This document shows positions 6,129 to 6,814 of a stretch of 6,814 nucleotides of DNA, in pieces. The stretch lies in assembly GCA_964453575.1 (NCBI GenBank), contig CAYVRW010000110.1, forward strand, positions 1 to 6,814. The letters are read 5' to 3'. Origin of the DNA: JABDBK01 sp964453575. Its GTDB lineage: Bacteria; Pseudomonadota; Gammaproteobacteria; DSM-16500. Within the stretch, counting starts at the first letter, position 1. The number at the start of each line of letters is the position of its first letter. The translations under genes and the position numbers were made by a program. The notes under the pieces were generated by a model, which ran no database searches, was not told the origin of the DNA, and saw nothing but the letters and a program-made list of their open reading frames with translations.

Positions 6129-6814
6129 GATGCAAAAGTTGCTGACATGTCACTTGCTGACTGGGGCCGCAAAGAAATTAACATTGCGGAAACTGAAATG
6201 CCGGGACTTATGGCTATCCGCCAAAAATATAAAGGTAAACATCCATTAAAAGGCGCGCGTATTGCCGGTTGTTTACATATGACCGTACAAACTGCCGTAT
6301 TAATTGAAACCTTAATCGATTTAGGTGCCGATGTTCGCTGGTCTTCTTGTAATATTTTTTCAACTCAAGACCATGCTGCTGCTGCCATTGCCAAAGCAGG
6401 CATTCCTGTATTCGCCTGGAAAGGTGAAACAGAAGAAGAATATTGGTGGTGTGTAGAACAAACCATTAAAGGCCCTAACGGTTGGACACCTAATATGGTT
6501 CTGGATGATGGCGGTGATCTCACCTTGGTGTTACATGATAAACATCCTGAAATCTTAAAAAACATTAAAGGTATCTCTGAAGAAACTACCACGGGTGTGC
6601 ATCGTTTATATGAAATGTTTAAAGCTGGCACGCTGAAAGTCCCTGCTATTAACGTGAATGATTCCGTCACCAAATCTAAATTCGATAATTTATACGGTTG
6701 CCGCGAATCCCTTATCGATGGCATTAAACGTGCGACGGATGTGATGATTGCCGGAAAAATCGCTGTCGTTTTTGGTTATGGCGATGTAGGTAAAGGCTGT
6801 GCTGAATCCATTCG
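6096..6814 (+). CDS. ahcY: S-adenosylhomocysteine hydrolase, C-terminus cut by window edge
   Basis: This NAD-dependent cytosolic enzyme splits S-adenosylhomocysteine, the inhibitory by-product of methyltransferases, into homocysteine and adenosine. From the ATG at 6096 there are 239 open codons to the right edge, about half to 55% of the usual 430-470 residues. Visible are VADMSLADWGRKEINIAETEMPGLM near residues 15-39, LHMTVQTAVLIETL, the first family signature SCNIFSTQDHAAAAI (84-98), LDDGGDLT, EETTTGVHRLYEM, the substrate/NAD residues in NVNDSVTKSKFDN (Lys193, Asp197, Asn198), and the start of the Rossmann signature GKIAVVFGYGDVGKG. It overlaps metK by 16 bases, or follows by 14 bases if the ATG at 6126 is used, so the pair is surely cotranscribed. 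No S-adenosylhomocysteine riboswitch fits at the junction. The NVNDSVTKSKFDNLYGCRESL stretch looks more like eukaryotic and alphaproteobacterial enzymes than the Pseudomonas one. The symbol sahH is also used. Confidence 0.95.
   Translation, partial: MHSQLIEEVIMDAKVADMSLADWGRKEINIAETEMPGLMAIRQKYKGKHPLKGARIAGCLHMTVQTAVLIETLIDLGADVRWSSCNIFSTQDHAAAAIAKAGIPVFAWKGETEEEYWWCVEQTIKGPNGWTPNMVLDDGGDLTLVLHDKHPEILKNIKGISEETTTGVHRLYEMFKAGTLKVPAINVNDSVTKSKFDNLYGCRESLIDGIKRATDVMIAGKIAVVFGYGDVGKGCAESI

Noticed and set aside
6365..6724. 119-codon minus-strand frame inside ahcY
   Set aside because: It is antisense to the conserved SAH hydrolase core, including the signature, and has no family resemblance.
1..6814. 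CRISPR array, insertion sequence, tRNA or rRNA genes
   Set aside because: No regular repeat-spacer pattern, transposase-like frame, cloverleaf or rRNA sequence was seen; nearly all DNA is accounted for by six conserved genes.

Overview
The window looks like chromosomal DNA of a gammaproteobacterium of moderately low GC content (roughly 40-45% by eye). The transketolase, GAPDH and S-adenosylmethionine synthase read as close relatives of gammaproteobacterial proteins. The tkt-gap pairing and the metK-ahcY pairing recall the Legionella/Coxiella group (Legionellales). That placement is an inference from memory of gene order and protein style, not from a search.

Layout: positions 1-4694 hold a minus-strand cluster read right to left: tkt (transketolase), gap (glyceraldehyde-3-phosphate dehydrogenase), a DUF47/PhoU-like Pit accessory protein, and pit (low-affinity phosphate permease, cut by the left edge). 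Gaps between these genes are only 13, 30 and 11 bases, so they are probably one operon. Positions 4695-4923 are a 229-base divergent intergenic region carrying both promoters and several small repeats. Positions 4924-6814 hold a plus-strand pair, metK (S-adenosylmethionine synthase) and ahcY (S-adenosylhomocysteine hydrolase, cut by the right edge), which overlap or nearly touch.

Function: the left operon joins the non-oxidative pentose phosphate pathway and glycolysis (glyceraldehyde 3-phosphate is made by Tkt and used by Gap) to phosphate uptake. GAPDH uses inorganic phosphate as a substrate, so a metabolic link is plausible, though inferred. The right pair makes S-adenosylmethionine and removes the S-adenosylhomocysteine left by methylation, two steps of the activated methyl cycle.

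All six genes are housekeeping families with intact reading frames and motifs, and I see no new defence, mobile or biosynthetic system. The least explained DNA is the tkt-metK intergenic region. It holds a GGGAGAGGG-type hairpin, a longer flanking inverted repeat, a short direct repeat and an unassigned 45-codon frame running into metK. Other points worth checking are the phosphate genes after tkt-gap, unusual cofactor-site residues in Gap, and the overlapping metK/ahcY junction.
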